Shown here: positions 7,528-12,742 of the stretch, one piece after another
Layout: every line of letters starts with the position of its first letter
Numbering within the stretch: the first letter of the stretch is position 1
Assembly (NCBI GenBank): GCA_023430825.1
Contig: JAEYYL010000083.1
Coordinates: 1-12,742, forward strand
DNA length: 12,742 nt
Source of the DNA: Verrucomicrobiota bacterium
Lineage (GTDB): Bacteria > Verrucomicrobiota > Verrucomicrobiia > Opitutales > Opitutaceae
Direction of reading: 5' to 3'
The notes under the pieces: model-generated
Told to the model about the DNA's origin: nothing
The model's database searches: none
The model's input: the letters and a program-made list of their open reading frames with translations, nothing else
Position numbers and translations under genes: made by a program

Positions 7528-7906
7528 GCGCCGGTCGTTTGCTGCCTTTCTGACGGGCGCAAACGGGAGGGGCACGCCGCAAACAGGGAGGCAATCGGGG
7601 TGAGGTCTTGCTGGCGCTACGCGAAGTGGTCGGTGTTCTCCCCCTTTCCTCCTGTTCACCAGCAATGATCCGATGAATCGCCCCGGCGGAATGTTGCGCC
7701 GACGTCGGCTCGGGGGGAACTTTGCTGCGAGTGCGATTTTCGCGGAAGGGATCCGTGTCAACGTTTTGGTGGAAGAGAGCTTCCTGATGAACGTCGAATC
7801 AGCCGAAACCGGGAAACGTGGATCATGGCTGGGCTATCAAACCGCTTACGCGGTCGCCAGTATTCCGGGTTTCGGCTGCGTGTGGAGTCCGCCGGCCTCG
7901 GCGCGC
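7528..7906. other. Intergenic gap between convergent genes, with nested inverted repeats
   Basis: About 380 bases with no supportable gene. Frames crossing it on the plus strand are extensions of a shadow frame over the outer-membrane protein gene. It holds a short inverted repeat GTTTGC/GCAAAC (7537-7564) just after the surface protein stop, and a larger nested structure at 7800-7878 described separately. No T-rich terminator is seen. Confidence 0.5.
7800..7878. terminator. Nested inverted repeat downstream of the outer-membrane protein gene (possible terminator)
   Basis: An 11-bp perfect inverted repeat CAGCCGAAACC (7800-7810) / GGTTTCGGCTG (7868-7878) encloses a second hairpin ACCGC-TTAC-GCGGT (7841-7854). 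It begins 28 bases past the stop codon of the minus-strand gene. The structure is seen directly; a terminator role is inferred from position only, because no T-run follows. Confidence 0.4.
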
Positions 7907-8689
7907 TCAGAGGCGGAAGTTCAGGCTGAGCCGCACCGGCACATAGCCCAGGGCGCCTTCGTCATTGAGCGCGTTCAATCCCAAAAGGCCCACCACGCTG
8001 TCGTCGTCGTCGAGACGGCCCTGTCCAAGGTAACCCGTTTCGAGTGCGAGGCTGAAACGGTCGTTGAGCTTGTATTCCACGCCGACGAGCAAGCCGTAGG
8101 TCCAGAGGTTGCTCGCATCGTAGAATTTCGCGTTGGTGAGTGCGGCCTGATACGGTGCGTTGAAGGGCGTGCCGGGCACCGAGAACGAGGCGGTGATCTC
8201 GTCGACCCACGTGTAGCCGAGCCGGGCCACCAGGTAGGGGTTCCAGCGCTCGGTCACCCGAAAATTATAGCGCACACCGGCGTAGATCTGGAAGTCCTCA
8301 TACTCACTGAAACGGCCGTTGAGAGGCAGCGCCCCGGCGACGGTGCCGACGCGCAGGTCGCCTTCGTCCGAGGAAAGCCAGCTGATCCCGAGCGTGTAGG
8401 CCAACTTCTCTCCGGCGTCATACGAGGCTTCGAAGGCGATCTCTTCGAAGTCACCGTAAACATCGCCAAAGCTTTTGGCATCCACGTCGACCGGCAGGCT
8501 GCCGGCCGGCAGGCCGAGCAACACGGAGCCGTCGAAGGACGGACCGCGGTGGACATCGCCGCGGGTGATCGGCACGAGGCCGGCTTTGACGCCGAGGCTC
8601 CAGTCGGCCGACAAGGATACGGTGCTCAGCGTGAACAGCGCGGTGATCAGGGTGCTTCGCAGGTGAGTTCGGGTATTGAACAGGTTCAT
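7907..8689 (-). CDS. Outer-membrane beta-barrel protein
   Basis: Predicted 260-residue protein starting MNLFNTRTHLRSTLITALF. Residues 1 to about 28 are a signal peptide ending SVSLSA before DWSLGVKAGL. The mature chain alternates short amphipathic strands with polar turns: LAYTLGISWLSS, FQIYAGVRYNFRV, PYLVARLGYTWV, WTYGLLVGVEYKL, FSLALETGYLG, and the final VPVRLSLNFRL. About eight to ten such strands suggest a small OmpA/OmpW/porin-like barrel. The C-terminal residue is Leu after Phe-Arg rather than the classic terminal Phe. I cannot assign a ligand. The gene stands alone: the surface protein converges on it, and its upstream region carries a 9-bp inverted repeat that may be an operator. No Shine-Dalgarno sequence precedes the ATG. 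A 355-codon plus-strand frame over it (7673-8740) is rejected as a shadow, since the minus frame has signal peptide and barrel features. Confidence 0.87.
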   Translation of the reverse strand: MNLFNTRTHLRSTLITALFTLSTVSLSADWSLGVKAGLVPITRGDVHRGPSFDGSVLLGLPAGSLPVDVDAKSFGDVYGDFEEIAFEASYDAGEKLAYTLGISWLSSDEGDLRVGTVAGALPLNGRFSEYEDFQIYAGVRYNFRVTERWNPYLVARLGYTWVDEITASFSVPGTPFNAPYQAALTNAKFYDASNLWTYGLLVGVEYKLNDRFSLALETGYLGQGRLDDDDSVVGLLGLNALNDEGALGYVPVRLSLNFRL

Positions 8690-8723
8690 GACTGGGTGGA
8701 GGTAATGGGACTTTGTGGTGGTT

Positions 8724-8759
8724 TCACTTCACGCCGATGAATCGAACACGGTGAAGTGA
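8724..8759 (-). promoter_or_regulatory. 9-bp inverted repeat upstream of the outer-membrane protein gene (candidate operator or leader hairpin)
   Basis: TCACTTCAC (8724-8732) and GTGAAGTGA (8751-8759) are a perfect inverted repeat separated by 18 bases, 35 bases upstream of the ATG at 8689. The size suits a dimeric regulator bound on two helical turns, or a stem-loop in the 5' leader. No clear -35/-10 pair could be placed, so the regulatory role is inferred from position and symmetry. Confidence 0.45.
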
Positions 8760-9289
8760 CTCGTCTTCTTACGCACCGAAGCCGGATCCGGATGCAGCCG
8801 GGGGGCTGAATTTGCCGCCGTCGAGCCGACGGGGTCGGCTGAGGATTGATGGATTTGCCCGTCTGCGAGGGAGCAAAAAGCGCGCGGCGTAGATATTTTG
8901 TTAGCGCAAAGTCGCGAAGGGACGCGAAGAGATGGAAGGAGTTTTCTCTGCGCTCTTCGCGCTCTCGGTGTGAAGAAGGTTTGGAAACCAAACCGTCCTC
9001 AGGATCGCGGATCCAATTCGAAGCCGCGCAGTTCCTGGCTGTGTATATAGCGCGCCAAACTTCCTCGCCCGACGGTGGAGCGAGCGTGAGGCGTCTGTTT
9101 TCCCAGCTTATTCTGATGGTGTTCCTCTGTAGATATCTGTGGTTACCCAATGAATTTCCCCGATGAAGGTGCGGCATGAATTACAGGGGAACGCATCGCC
9201 TTCTACCCGATCACGTTTGGCGGCCGGCCCTGCATCCGCGGGATGCGGATCCGCGTGAAAGACGTGCGGCGGACCTCGTCCAGCTGCCG
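8760..9289. other. Intergenic gap with hairpins and a degenerate-unit repeat
   Basis: No supportable gene in about 530 bases between the start of the outer-membrane protein gene and the end of the DUF3667 gene. It contains two small hairpins, CAGCC-gggg-GGCTG (8795-8808) and AGCCGAC-ggg-GTCGGCT (8824-8840), and the degenerate repeat at 8903-8970. Short minus-strand frames here give repeat-type peptides such as NSFHLFASLRDFALTKYL and are not treated as genes. Confidence 0.55.
8903..8970. repeat. Degenerate 8-10-base unit repeat, imperfectly palindromic
   Basis: The left half reads GCGCAAAG, TCGCGAAG, GGACGCGAAG, AGATGG. The reverse complement of the right half reads CCGAGA, GCGCGAAG, AGCGCAGAG. 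The two halves therefore carry the same purine-rich units pointing toward each other. A related run on the plus strand is at 10281-10310 and a weaker one at 3512-3540. Such runs are widespread dispersed elements in environmental genomes; I know of no assigned function. Confidence 0.6.
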
Positions 9290-10105
9290 TCAGCCGCGGG
9301 CGCCAAGGCCCGGCATCATCGCCGTTCCCGCGGCGGGTTCGTAGCGGAGTTCCGTCAGCAACTGGGTCAAGGCGACCACGGCCGCTCCATGCAGCGCAAA
9401 CACGACGACACCCTTGGCCAGTGCCCAACCGAGCTTCGCTTGATAAACCCGGCGAAGGGCGAACACCAGGTGCGCCAGCACCGCCAACGCGAAAAACGCC
9501 TGGAGAAACGCCACGGAGCGGCCGGGCGCAAACACCATCAGGAACGCCGCGGCTGCGGCGATGAATCCAAATGCATGGACGTGCAACGAGAAGACCAGAT
9601 GCTCGATGAATACCCGCCCCGAACCGCGAAAAAGCCAGCGGAGCCAGACGGCGGAAAGGGGCACCAGGAGAAACAGGGCGTGGGTCGCACTTTCCCGGGC
9701 GAGCTGCGCATAGGCGTCATCGGCGAGAGCTCCCTGCGGTCGGTAACCGATGTTCCAGTGGTCACCGACGAACCGGAGGCCGATGGCGGTGCCAAACATC
9801 ACGAGTGAGCACAAGAGATACAGTCGGAACGCGCTGATGTAGCGAACGCGCCGGCCCGCGAACCATTCGCGCGTCAGGAGGCCGGGGCAAAACAGGAGCG
9901 CGCGAAGGGTGCGCGGCACCTGGGCGTTGAGGCCGAACCCTTCCTCGAGCCATTCCATAAACCACGTCCGCAGGGTGGGCACGCGAGCCTCCTGGCGCTG
10001 GCCGCAGGTGCAGCAGAAACGGGCGGACGCCGGCAGGACCGCTGCACAGTTGGGGCACCGCGTCTCGGGGTGTGGGACAGCCGGTGCGGACGGCGTGAGG
10101 GGCAT
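9290..10105 (-). CDS. DUF3667 family zinc-ribbon membrane protein
   Basis: A 271-residue protein. The N-terminus carries a zinc ribbon: C17-x2-C20 and C31-x2-C34 in CPNCAAVLPASARFCCTCG. Next is the DUF3667 signature LRTWFMEWLEEGFGLN followed by RTLRALLFCPGLLTREWFAGRRVRYISAFRLYLL (residues 45-98), where the R-x2-Y-I-x-A-F-R-L-Y core precedes the first membrane segment (about 93-110). Further hydrophobic segments at about 142-158, 166-192, 198-216 and 231-250 give roughly five membrane passes, including EHLVFSLHVHAFGF, which is also typical of the family. The length is normal. Family function is unknown; a cytosolic zinc ribbon on a polytopic inner-membrane domain fits a scaffold or sensor. No Shine-Dalgarno sequence is seen before the ATG at 10105. 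The gene is transcribed alone, divergent from the GNAT gene across a 311-base gap. Confidence 0.87.
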   Translation of the reverse strand: MPLTPSAPAVPHPETRCPNCAAVLPASARFCCTCGQRQEARVPTLRTWFMEWLEEGFGLNAQVPRTLRALLFCPGLLTREWFAGRRVRYISAFRLYLLCSLVMFGTAIGLRFVGDHWNIGYRPQGALADDAYAQLARESATHALFLLVPLSAVWLRWLFRGSGRVFIEHLVFSLHVHAFGFIAAAAAFLMVFAPGRSVAFLQAFFALAVLAHLVFALRRVYQAKLGWALAKGVVVFALHGAAVVALTQLLTELRYEPAAGTAMMPGLGARG

Positions 10106-10416
10106 GATCGGGATCGAAACACGGCGAAAGCCGAAGTCGAGTTCGCGCCTCTTCCCCGCGCGCAGCGTGCCGTCAGGCGCAGCCGTGCCTTACGCCACGT
10201 CCTCCCTCGGGCGATTTTTGCCGCCTGTCTGGCGTCGTGTTAAGACGCCGCTTTGAACGCTTTTTCGACCCCGGATTTTTAACGCAGAGGACGCGGAGAT
10301 CGCAGAGAGTCGCGCCACCTGTCGGCGACCCGTTGTCCGAAAAGCACGGACTCGTTCGTTGCATCCAGAGACACCACGCCCATTCGCCGCCCTCAGCCGA
10401 GTCCGTGATTCTTTTT
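10106..10416. other. Divergent intergenic gap with a degenerate repeat
   Basis: About 310 bases between the divergent DUF3667 and GNAT genes. A repeat run lies at 10281-10310. Short frames give repeat-type peptides such as LCDLRVLCVKNPG. No convincing promoter pair was identified for either gene, although both promoters should lie here. Confidence 0.5.
10281..10310 (+). repeat. Degenerate purine-rich unit repeat (AACGCAGAGG / ACGCGGAGAT / CGCAGAGAGT)
   Basis: Three consecutive units of about ten bases with the shared core CGCAGAG or CGCGGAG. They resemble the units in the palindromic element at 8903-8970. The run lies in non-coding DNA upstream of the GNAT gene. It belongs to a type of dispersed repeat common in Verrucomicrobiota and other environmental genomes, recalled from experience and not checked here. 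Confidence 0.6.
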
Positions 10417-11022
10417 ATGGAGCCCAATTCCGCCGTTTACCCGATCGATCAAGCGTCCGCCGAGGCTGCATTCGCGGTGATCGTCCTCGCTTTTGGCAGC
10501 GATCCGGCCGCCCGCTGGCCTTGGCCGCGCCCTGCGGACTATCTGGTCAACATGCCCCTGCTCGCCCGTGCGTTTGGCGGGAAGTCGTTCGCGCTTGGCA
10601 CCGCGGATGGGATCGACCGCCTGGCCGGGGTCGCGCTCTGGCTGCCGCCGGGAGTGACCTCCGATGAGGCAGCGATGGGCGCGTTGATCGAGCGCACGGC
10701 TGCGGCTTCCATGCAGCAGGACGCCGCCGGCGTGGGCGAACAGATGGCGAGCTTCCATCCCCGGGAGCCGCACTGGTATCTGCCGCTCATCGGAGTCGAT
10801 CCTGCCCGCCAGGGCCAGCACCTCGGCGACCAGCTTCTGACCCATGGGCTCGCCCGTTGCGATGCCGGCGGTTCGCCTGCCTATCTCGAGTCCAGCAATC
10901 CACGCAACGTCGCCTTCTACCAGCGCCATGGCTTTGAGGCGTTGGGCAGAATCCAGGTTGGATCTTCCCCGACGCTCGTGCCCATGCTCCGCAAACCGCG
11001 CGCGCCCCGACAGCGCGGTTGA
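10417..11022 (+). CDS. GNAT family N-acetyltransferase
   Basis: A 201-residue protein from ATG 10417. The frame opens upstream at 10237, but that stretch translates through the dispersed repeat, so the shorter start is chosen; GTG 10405 is also possible. GNAT features: the acetyl-CoA-binding motif A LIGVDPARQGQHLGDQLL (124-141), with R-x-G-x-H-L-G in place of the usual Q/R-x2-G-x-G/A, and motif B YLESSNPRNVAFYQRHGFEA (156-175), typical of the family. The N-terminal half (AFAVIVLAFGSDPAARW...GGKSFALGT...LAGVALWLPPG) forms the acceptor-substrate side. Proteins of this architecture acetylate small molecules or protein termini; the substrate is unknown. No good Shine-Dalgarno sequence is seen. 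An inverted repeat, CGAGACTCG/CGAGTCTCG, follows the stop (11029-11083) and separates it from the DUF433 gene. Confidence 0.88.
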   Translation: MEPNSAVYPIDQASAEAAFAVIVLAFGSDPAARWPWPRPADYLVNMPLLARAFGGKSFALGTADGIDRLAGVALWLPPGVTSDEAAMGALIERTAAASMQQDAAGVGEQMASFHPREPHWYLPLIGVDPARQGQHLGDQLLTHGLARCDAGGSPAYLESSNPRNVAFYQRHGFEALGRIQVGSSPTLVPMLRKPRAPRQRG

Positions 11023-11028
11023 GACGGT

Positions 11029-11083
11029 CGAGACTCGAACGAGGTCGGCCTAACCCCTTCGGCGCGGACGCCGGCGAGTCTCG
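11029..11083. terminator. Inverted repeat after the GNAT gene (possible terminator)
   Basis: CGAGACTCG (11029-11037) and CGAGTCTCG (11075-11083) are a perfect 9-bp inverted repeat around a GC-rich 37-base loop, beginning 7 bases after the GNAT stop. No T-run follows. A terminator function is inferred from position only. Confidence 0.35.
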
Positions 11084-11122
11084 CGCATTGCGCCATGAGG
11101 TTTTGATGCGCATGTTGGGCGC

Positions 11123-11335
11123 ATGAACAAGCGGCTCATTGTTTCCGATCGCGATATTCTCGGTGGGACGCCGGTTTTTGCGGGGACGCGGGTGCCGGTG
11201 AAAAACCTGACCGATTGTCTGGAGTCCGGCGGATCGATCGACGAATTCCTGACCGATTTTCCGTCTGTCACCCGCGAGCAGGTGATCGCGTTTCTGGAAG
11301 AAGCGCGTGCTCAACTCAGCGCGAACGTCGCGTAA
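11123..11335 (+). CDS. DUF433 family antitoxin-like protein, partner toxin missing
   Basis: A 70-residue protein, MNKRLIVSDRDILGGTPVFA and onward. The DILGGTPVFAGTRVPVKNL core followed by GGSIDEFLTDFPSVTREQVIAFLEEA is the DUF433 signature, a small winged-helix DNA-binding fold. DUF433 proteins are usually antitoxin-like partners of DUF5615 PIN-like proteins encoded immediately downstream, often with overlapping ends. Here the expected partner is absent: the next 68 bases hold no gene and are followed by an unrelated lower-GC gene. The protein is full length, so it could be an orphan antitoxin or regulator. Just upstream, GCGCATG occurs twice (the second copy containing the start codon) around a GATGCGCATG palindrome, possibly an autoregulatory site. 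No clear Shine-Dalgarno sequence is seen. Confidence 0.88.
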   Translation: MNKRLIVSDRDILGGTPVFAGTRVPVKNLTDCLESGGSIDEFLTDFPSVTREQVIAFLEEARAQLSANVA

Positions 11336-11403
11336 GGGGCTCGACTTCGCAGCACTCGGACGCCGTCTTGCACCTTAGGAAGAAGCCGCCAAGCTGGCAT
11401 CTC

Positions 11404-12072
11404 GTGTGTGCAATCATCCGTGGAGTCATTCCGCCTTCTGACGGCTCATACTTTCCAACAGAGCACGGGCCTTTTGGTCGCGCGATTTCAAAGCTGCGTG
11501 AAGCCGAACAAGGAATCCAAGAAATGGTGGTCGCTACCGACCGTGTCAGTTATGAAGCTGGGTGGACGCGGTTCGTAGATTCAATTGAGGAATTCTGGAC
11601 GCGCTTCCGAAAAGAGGGCGATACATTGAGCGCTGCATTTTGCGGTTGGGTCGGCAACAAGAAGTATGAGGACCTTCGCAGCAACGACCCATTGCTGCGC
11701 TACGTTCGAAGGGCGCGCAATCAGAGCCAACACGGCAATATTTCAGTCGGTTGGACTCCTCCTGCCGGACTGACTCTGGGGCAAGGCTTCTGCGGCGGGA
11801 TTTCGTCGCTGGTGGTGCTTGCGGATGGCACCTTCTCCGCGGATGCAGAACCTGCCGATATCTCTCGGAAGAAATCGCCTGTGTCGGCCGACTACGGCAC
11901 TCCATTCCTTCCGACGTTTTACGACAAACACGCGAAGGAGACGATCACAGCGCCTGACTCGCACCTGGGGAATAATAATCTTCGCGGATTGCCGCCCCAT
12001 CGGGCCGCAAGCCACGCAATCTTATTCTACAACACCGCGCTCAACGAAGCTGTCGACAAATTCGTTAACTAG
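11404..12072 (+). CDS. Hypothetical protein with HEPN-type R-x4-H motif, lower GC than neighbours
   Basis: A protein of about 222 residues from GTG 11404. The start is uncertain: TTG 11368 and ATG 11524 are alternatives, none has a good ribosome-binding site, and the 5' end may be truncated. An all-helical first half (AISKLREAEQGIQEMVVATD...WTRFVDSIEEFWTRFRKEG) leads to DPLLRYVRRARNQSQHGN, where R105-N-Q-S-Q-H110 fits the R(N/D)x3-5H catalytic motif of HEPN ribonucleases. The second half, from about residue 115, is beta-rich (WTPPAGLTLGQGF, SSLVVLADGTF) and unassigned. I recall uncharacterised proteins with a similar RNAxxH pattern in a comparable position but cannot name the family. Base composition falls to about 55% GC (33 of 60 bases counted at 11461-11520), well below the flanking genes, which suggests recent transfer. 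It follows an orphan DUF433 gene and faces a truncated toxin-antitoxin pair. Confidence 0.72.
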   Translation: MCAIIRGVIPPSDGSYFPTEHGPFGRAISKLREAEQGIQEMVVATDRVSYEAGWTRFVDSIEEFWTRFRKEGDTLSAAFCGWVGNKKYEDLRSNDPLLRYVRRARNQSQHGNISVGWTPPAGLTLGQGFCGGISSLVVLADGTFSADAEPADISRKKSPVSADYGTPFLPTFYDKHAKETITAPDSHLGNNNLRGLPPHRAASHAILFYNTALNEAVDKFVN

Positions 12073-12201
12073 CTCGCTCTTGTAGCTAGCTAGGAGACGA
12101 ACAGAACACGTCACGTCTTGACTCGCGACTTTGGTTGTCGCCCGCGCCGCCACGCTCGTCATACGCCAAGACGCAAGACCTGACGTATCTCGCCCGCTAC
12201 G

Positions 12202-12375
12202 TCACTTCTCGGGAAGAACGCGCCCAGAGAGGGGGAAGGTCCCAAGCACCTTTGTGCGCTCGATGAGCGCCAGGCCCAGCCGCCGCACGGCGTCCGGTCG
12301 GTCGGGCGCAATATAAAGGACGATATCTCTCAGGTCTTCGATCGCGCGAGGAGCAAGGACTACTTTGTAGCCCAT
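12202..12375 (-). pseudogene. Truncated RelE/ParE-like toxin
   Basis: A 57-residue minus-strand frame, MGYKVVLAPRAIEDLRDIVL through YIAPDRPDAVRRLGLALIER to FPLSGRVLPEK, then TGA. The N-terminal half is typical of RelE/ParE toxins: a first strand, a first helix with A-x2-DL-x-DI, then helix 2 and the FPxSGRxLPE turn. Intact members run about 90-105 residues and carry the catalytic or gyrase-binding C-terminal strands after this turn; here they are gone. Just past the stop another frame reads SDVAGEIRQVLRLGV, perhaps a relic of the next strand, so a frameshift followed by decay is likely. The ATG at 12375 overlaps the antitoxin stop by 16 bases, a normal arrangement for a coupled antitoxin-toxin pair. 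Called a pseudogene because the functional half is missing. Confidence 0.75.
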
Positions 12376-12545
12376 GACTGGATCAATGTCTCGACCTCGT
12401 CTATTTCGACGCCTTCTCCGCGATCGAGCTGCGTCAAACCCTCGCGCACACCGGCGATGAATTCCACCTCGCGAGCAATCTGCTGAAGTGAAACGTCATC
12501 CGGCAGCCGCGTGAGAAGGTCCGAAACCACGTCCTTGTTGCTCAT
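12360..12545 (-). CDS. Antitoxin of a RelE/ParE-type pair
   Basis: A 61-residue protein MSNKDVVSDLLTRLPDDVSL and onward, acidic toward its C-terminus. The pattern LLTRLPDDVSLQQIAREVEFIAGVREGLTQLDRGEGVEIDEVE is typical of small antitoxins that pair with RelE/ParE toxins: an N-terminal dimerisation and DNA-binding helical part, and a C-terminal segment that wraps the toxin. The start at 12545 is chosen because the frame upstream (to 12698) translates through the palindromic repeat into Pro/Arg-rich sequence. It overlaps the start of the truncated toxin gene by 16 bases. With the toxin broken, this antitoxin is probably an orphan. No Shine-Dalgarno sequence is seen. Confidence 0.8.
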   Translation of the reverse strand: MSNKDVVSDLLTRLPDDVSLQQIAREVEFIAGVREGLTQLDRGEGVEIDEVETLIQSWATK

Positions 12546-12617
12546 GCGGGAACCAGTAGCCGGTTGCCGATTGAGAGCAAGCGTGCCGAACCGGGTGGTT
12601 CGCCTCGGATGTGGGAT

Positions 12618-12681
12618 GGAGAACGGAGCACCCGCTCCGTTTGCTTGGCGAATGAACGGACGGGGACGTCCGTTCTCCGGG
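12618..12681. repeat. Double-hairpin palindromic repeat, copy 2
   Basis: The second copy of the element at 951-1010, upstream of the antitoxin gene. Left hairpin: AACGGAGC-ACCC-GCTCCGTT. Right hairpin: GAACGGACG-GGGA-CGTCCGTTC. The outer ends GGAGAACGGA and TCCGTTCTCC match copy 1. The left stem differs from copy 1 at two positions, and both changes are matched on the opposite arm, so pairing is kept. The linker between the hairpins differs in sequence and is longer. Confidence 0.85.
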
Positions 12682-12742
12682 TGAGGTGTCAATTCCACAA
12701 CATGGAGTCGCGGCGCCTCGCCGCGTTCGGGAAATGTAGCGC

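Noticed and set aside
7673..8740. 355-codon plus-strand frame over the outer-membrane protein gene
   Set aside because: It is rich in Val/Glu/Gly/Ala with no recognisable features, whereas the opposite strand has a signal peptide and beta-barrel strands.
8686..9177. Minus-strand frame crossing the gap upstream of the outer-membrane protein gene
   Set aside because: The translation runs through the degenerate repeat and gives repeat-type peptide sequence; no start signal or domain.
9176..9808. 210-codon plus-strand frame opposite the DUF3667 gene
   Set aside because: No domain features; the minus strand shows a zinc ribbon, family signature and membrane segments.
11029..11083. Possible tRNA fragment, because the minus strand contains GTTCGAGTCTC near a GC-rich arm
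   Set aside because: The flanking bases do not pair as a T-stem, and no acceptor or anticodon arm can be built; it is better explained as a simple inverted repeat.
1..12742. CRISPR array, insertion sequence, rRNA or complete tRNA
   Set aside because: No regularly spaced direct repeats, transposase-like protein or RNA gene structure was seen on reading both strands.

Overview
The window is GC-rich (most genes look well above 60% GC) and codes on both strands. It contains a periplasmic esterase, a DUF2959-type lipoprotein, a DUF6429-type small protein, a delta-60-repeat/Ig-like surface protein and several GC-rich hairpin repeats. This mix resembles soil or freshwater Verrucomicrobiota, most likely Opitutaceae. 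The taxon is inferred from gene content and repeat style; no rRNA or other marker gene is present.

Layout. Positions 1-1698, minus strand: the 5' part of a secreted esterase (cut by the window edge), a double-hairpin repeat, and a DUF2959 lipoprotein. Positions 1834-3456, plus strand: a DUF6429 protein and a 418-residue protein of unknown function. Positions 3457-3915: no gene, only decayed dispersed repeats and a strong hairpin. Positions 3916-4915, minus strand: an intact class I methyltransferase and, directly upstream, a broken partial copy of it. Positions 4957-7527, plus strand: a large exported protein with delta-60 repeats, two Ig-like domains and a C-terminal domain. Positions 7907-8689, minus: an outer-membrane beta-barrel protein. 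Positions 9290-10105, minus: a zinc-ribbon DUF3667 membrane protein. Positions 10417-11022, plus: a GNAT acetyltransferase. Positions 11123-12545: a cluster of toxin-antitoxin or defence-like genes. It holds a DUF433 antitoxin-like gene without its usual toxin, a lower-GC gene with an R-x4-H (HEPN-type) motif, and a divergent antitoxin/ParE-RelE-like pair whose toxin is truncated. A second copy of the double-hairpin repeat closes the window.

There is no obvious single pathway. The left and middle parts are mainly envelope and surface proteins plus housekeeping-like enzymes, mostly in single-gene units separated by repeat-bearing gaps. The right end is an accessory patch that looks partly decayed. 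I do not see a clear new multi-gene system. The strongest unexplained signals are the double-hairpin repeat, whose stem changes are compensatory between its two copies, and the orphan DUF433 / HEPN-motif / truncated-toxin cluster. The duplicated and broken methyltransferase and the inverted repeat in front of the outer-membrane protein gene are also worth a look.
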